A stretch of 6,733 bases of DNA from Saprospiraceae bacterium (GTDB lineage: Bacteria; Bacteroidota; Bacteroidia; Chitinophagales; Saprospiraceae): positions 1-6,733 of the forward strand of contig JAHDEQ010000220.1 of NCBI GenBank assembly GCA_020628755.1, written 5' to 3'. Made by a program: the position numbers and the translations under genes. Under the pieces are notes generated by a model, which did not search any database, was not told where the DNA came from, and was given only the letters and a program-made list of their open reading frames with translations. This document shows, one piece after another, positions 5,082 through 6,733 of the stretch (positions within the stretch are counted from its first letter, which is position 1; each line of letters begins with the position of its first letter).

Positions 5082-6733
5082 ATGGAATCAGACCAACAAA
5101 ATAAAGGATTGTATGTCCCGCAACTCGAATCAGATGCTTGTGGAACAGGAATAATTGCCAATCTCAATGGAGATAAAAGCCATCAAATTGTAGAAGATGC
5201 CCTCACTATGTTGCAAAACATGGATCATCGAGGAGCTTGTGGCTACGAAGCCAATACTGGTGATGGAGCTGGTATTTTAATACAAACGCCGCACGATTTT
5301 TTTGTTCGTGAATGTCAAAAATTAGGAGTAGAACTCCCCAAATTTGGGGAGTATGGCGTTGGCACAGTCTTTTTCCCCAAGGATGATAGTTTACAAAATC
5401 AATGCAAGGTTTTATTTAATGATTATATAGATGATTTAGGTTTAGAATTAATTGCGTATCGCCAAGTTCCCACAGATAATACTGCTTTGGGAACTTCGGC
5501 GGTAGCCGTTGAACCTCGAATGGAGCAAGTCTTTGTCAAACCCATCCAAAAAATAGATGCCAAAGCACTCGAACGTCGCTTATATGTTTTACGAAAGTTC
5601 AGTACACATAATATCCATAAAACCTATCCACAAACAAAAGAACATTTTTATATCACATCGTTTTCGTACAAAACGATTGTTTACAAGGGACAATTAACGA
5701 CGATGCAGTTACGCAATTACTTCCCAGACCTTCAAGACCCCGTCTTGAAGTCGGGAATTGCGATGGTACATTCTCGTTTTTCAACCAATACCGTCCCAAA
5801 ATGGAAACTCGCTCAACCTTTCCGTTACATTGCCCACAATGGCGAAATCAATACCATAAAAGGAAATCTCAATTGGTGGAAAGCAAAGGAATCTTTATTA
5901 GAATCTAATCTTTTTACCAAAGAAGAAATGGAAAAACTTTTTCCTATCTGCGGAGAAAGCCTTTCTGATTCTGGAAACTTCGATAATGTCCTAGAATTCT
6001 TAGTACTAAGTGGTCGCTCTTTGCCAGAGGTGTTGATGATTATGATTCCAGAGGCTTGGCAGCACGACGACAACATGAAGCCTTTCAAAAAAGCCTTTTA
6101 CGAATACCACAAAAACATCATGGAACCTTGGGACGGTCCAGCTTCAATTTGTTTTACGGACGGGATTTTGGTCGGTGCAACCCTCGACCGAAATGGCTTA
6201 CGCCCTTCTCGCTATTGTTTGACCAAAGACAATACTTTGGTCATAGCTTCTGAAGCAGGCGTGATTCCAATCGACCAATCCACAATCGTCAAAAAAGGGC
6301 GACTCCAACCAGGCAAAATTCTTATCGCCGACATGGACGAAAAACGTATCATTGGCGACGAAGAACTCAAAAAAGTTATCTGCAAAAGGGGCGATTACCA
6401 AGAATGGCTCGACGAAAATAAAATTACCCTTCAAGATTTAGACGGCGAGGACAATGATACTATCGAAATTGACCAACAAACCCTTTTCCAAAAGCAACAG
6501 CTTTTTGGATTGACACAAGAAGACCTAAAATTCATTCTCAAACCCATCATCGAGCATCAAAAAGATCCGATTGGTTCGATGGGAACTGATACACCTTTGG
6601 CTGTTTTGTCGCAACATGCGCAACACCTCGCTAATTACTTCAAACAGTTGTTTGCACAAGTCACCAATCCGCCAATTGACCCGATTCGAGAACGTTCGGT
6701 CATGTCTTTGTTTAGCACTTTGGGAAGCAAGGG
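5082..6733 (+). CDS. gltB: Glutamate synthase large (alpha) subunit, N-terminal part, cut by window end
   Basis: The frame is open from ATG 5082 to the last base: 550 complete codons, roughly a third of the usual ~1500. The enzyme makes two glutamates from glutamine and 2-oxoglutarate. Residues 20 to about 430 are the class II glutamine amidotransferase domain. Cys20 (SDACGTG) is the Ntn nucleophile, exposed after removal of a 19-residue propeptide, as is usual here. HSRFSTNT (230-237) and HNGEINT (252-258, oxyanion Asn-Gly) line the glutaminase site, followed by SDSG (295-298), EPWDGPAS (348-355) and LDRNGLRPSRY (368-378). From about 470 (QQLFGLTQEDL) the central domain begins, including GSMGTDTPLAVLS (498-510). 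The FMN/Fe-S synthase and GXGXG domains lie outside the window. Whether NADPH (with GltD) or ferredoxin is the donor cannot be seen. There is no clear ribosome binding site; this ATG gives the expected propeptide length. The coding sequence carries several perfect inverted repeats without disturbing the protein. Confidence 0.97.
   Translation, partial: MESDQQNKGLYVPQLESDACGTGIIANLNGDKSHQIVEDALTMLQNMDHRGACGYEANTGDGAGILIQTPHDFFVRECQKLGVELPKFGEYGVGTVFFPKDDSLQNQCKVLFNDYIDDLGLELIAYRQVPTDNTALGTSAVAVEPRMEQVFVKPIQKIDAKALERRLYVLRKFSTHNIHKTYPQTKEHFYITSFSYKTIVYKGQLTTMQLRNYFPDLQDPVLKSGIAMVHSRFSTNTVPKWKLAQPFRYIAHNGEINTIKGNLNWWKAKESLLESNLFTKEEMEKLFPICGESLSDSGNFDNVLEFLVLSGRSLPEVLMIMIPEAWQHDDNMKPFKKAFYEYHKNIMEPWDGPASICFTDGILVGATLDRNGLRPSRYCLTKDNTLVIASEAGVIPIDQSTIVKKGRLQPGKILIADMDEKRIIGDEELKKVICKRGDYQEWLDENKITLQDLDGEDNDTIEIDQQTLFQKQQLFGLTQEDLKFILKPIIEHQKDPIGSMGTDTPLAVLSQHAQHLANYFKQLFAQVTNPPIDPIRERSVMSLFSTLGSK
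5333..5352. repeat. Perfect 20-bp palindrome inside gltB
   Basis: The sequence actccccaaatttggggagt reads the same on both strands with no spacer. It encodes the end of Glu84 to Tyr91 (ELPKFGEY), a segment whose GEYGVG part looks ordinary for the family, so the palindrome is accommodated by codon choice and by variable residues before it. Confidence 0.6.
5464..5496. repeat. 9-bp inverted repeat with 15-nt loop inside gltB
   Basis: Arms aagttccca (5464-5472) and tgggaactt (5488-5496) are perfect complements. They cover about residues 128-139 (QVPTDNTALGTS) of the amidotransferase domain. Nothing else marks a function. Confidence 0.45.
5657..5677. repeat. 8-bp inverted repeat inside gltB
   Basis: Arms atcgtttt (5657-5664) and aaaacgat (5670-5677) flank the loop cgtac, within the codons of about residues 192-199 (TSFSYKTI). 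Taken alone it is close to chance; it is listed because it lies 53 bp before the next hairpin. Confidence 0.35.
5730..5750. repeat. In-frame 21-bp hairpin inside gltB
   Basis: Arms cttcaagac (5730-5738) and gtcttgaag (5742-5750) flank loop ccc. The unit spans exactly seven codons, residues 217-223 (LQDPVLK), between YFPD and SGIAMVHSRFS. The protein length here looks normal for the family, so it does not look like an extra insertion. The flanks ttccc (5721-5725) and gggaa (5753-5757) could extend the stem past an internal loop. Confidence 0.6.
6220..6243. repeat. 9-bp inverted repeat with 6-nt loop inside gltB
   Basis: Arms tgaccaaag (6220-6228) and ctttggtca (6235-6243) are perfect complements, spanning residues 380-388 (LTKDNTLVI) of the amidotransferase domain. 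No terminator-like T run follows. Confidence 0.5.

Noticed and set aside
5999..6010. 12-bp palindrome cttagtactaag in gltB
   Set aside because: Length is close to chance expectation and there is no spacer or context suggesting a site.

Overview
The window most likely comes from an AT-rich member of the Bacteroidota. The large surface protein on the minus strand ends in a type IX secretion (T9SS) C-terminal sorting domain, preceded by a domain resembling the '3-coathanger stack' of Saprospiraceae/Cytophagales-type proteins. None of the four genes has an obvious Shine-Dalgarno sequence, which also fits this phylum. Genus cannot be read from the sequence.

Layout. Bases 1-116 hold a strong rho-independent terminator for a plus-strand gene that ends left of the window, so that gene converges on the minus-strand gene. 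Bases 117-2693 (minus) encode an 858-residue secreted right-handed parallel beta-helix protein, probably a polysaccharide-active enzyme. Bases 2694-3265 are a long non-coding divergent region with two clean inverted repeats. From 3266 the plus strand carries a nitrogen-assimilation cluster: a PII signal protein (glnK/glnB type, 3266-3604), an AmtB-type ammonium channel (3724-5004), and the first 550 codons of the glutamate synthase large subunit (gltB, 5082 to the window edge).

Function. AmtB passes ammonium, PII senses ATP/ADP and 2-oxoglutarate and plugs AmtB when nitrogen is plentiful, and glutamate synthase turns glutamine plus 2-oxoglutarate into two glutamates. The grouping is biologically coherent and not novel. 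All active-site and gating residues checked are present, except a conservative Lys-to-Arg change at PII position 58.

I see no previously undescribed multi-gene system. The most unusual signal is structural. The window is rich in short perfect inverted repeats (arms of 8-12 bp, mostly short loops), both between genes and inside the reading frames of the surface protein and gltB. A complex 18-bp inverted repeat with alternative pairing registers also sits just before gltB. No CRISPR array, tRNA, rRNA or transposase gene was seen.
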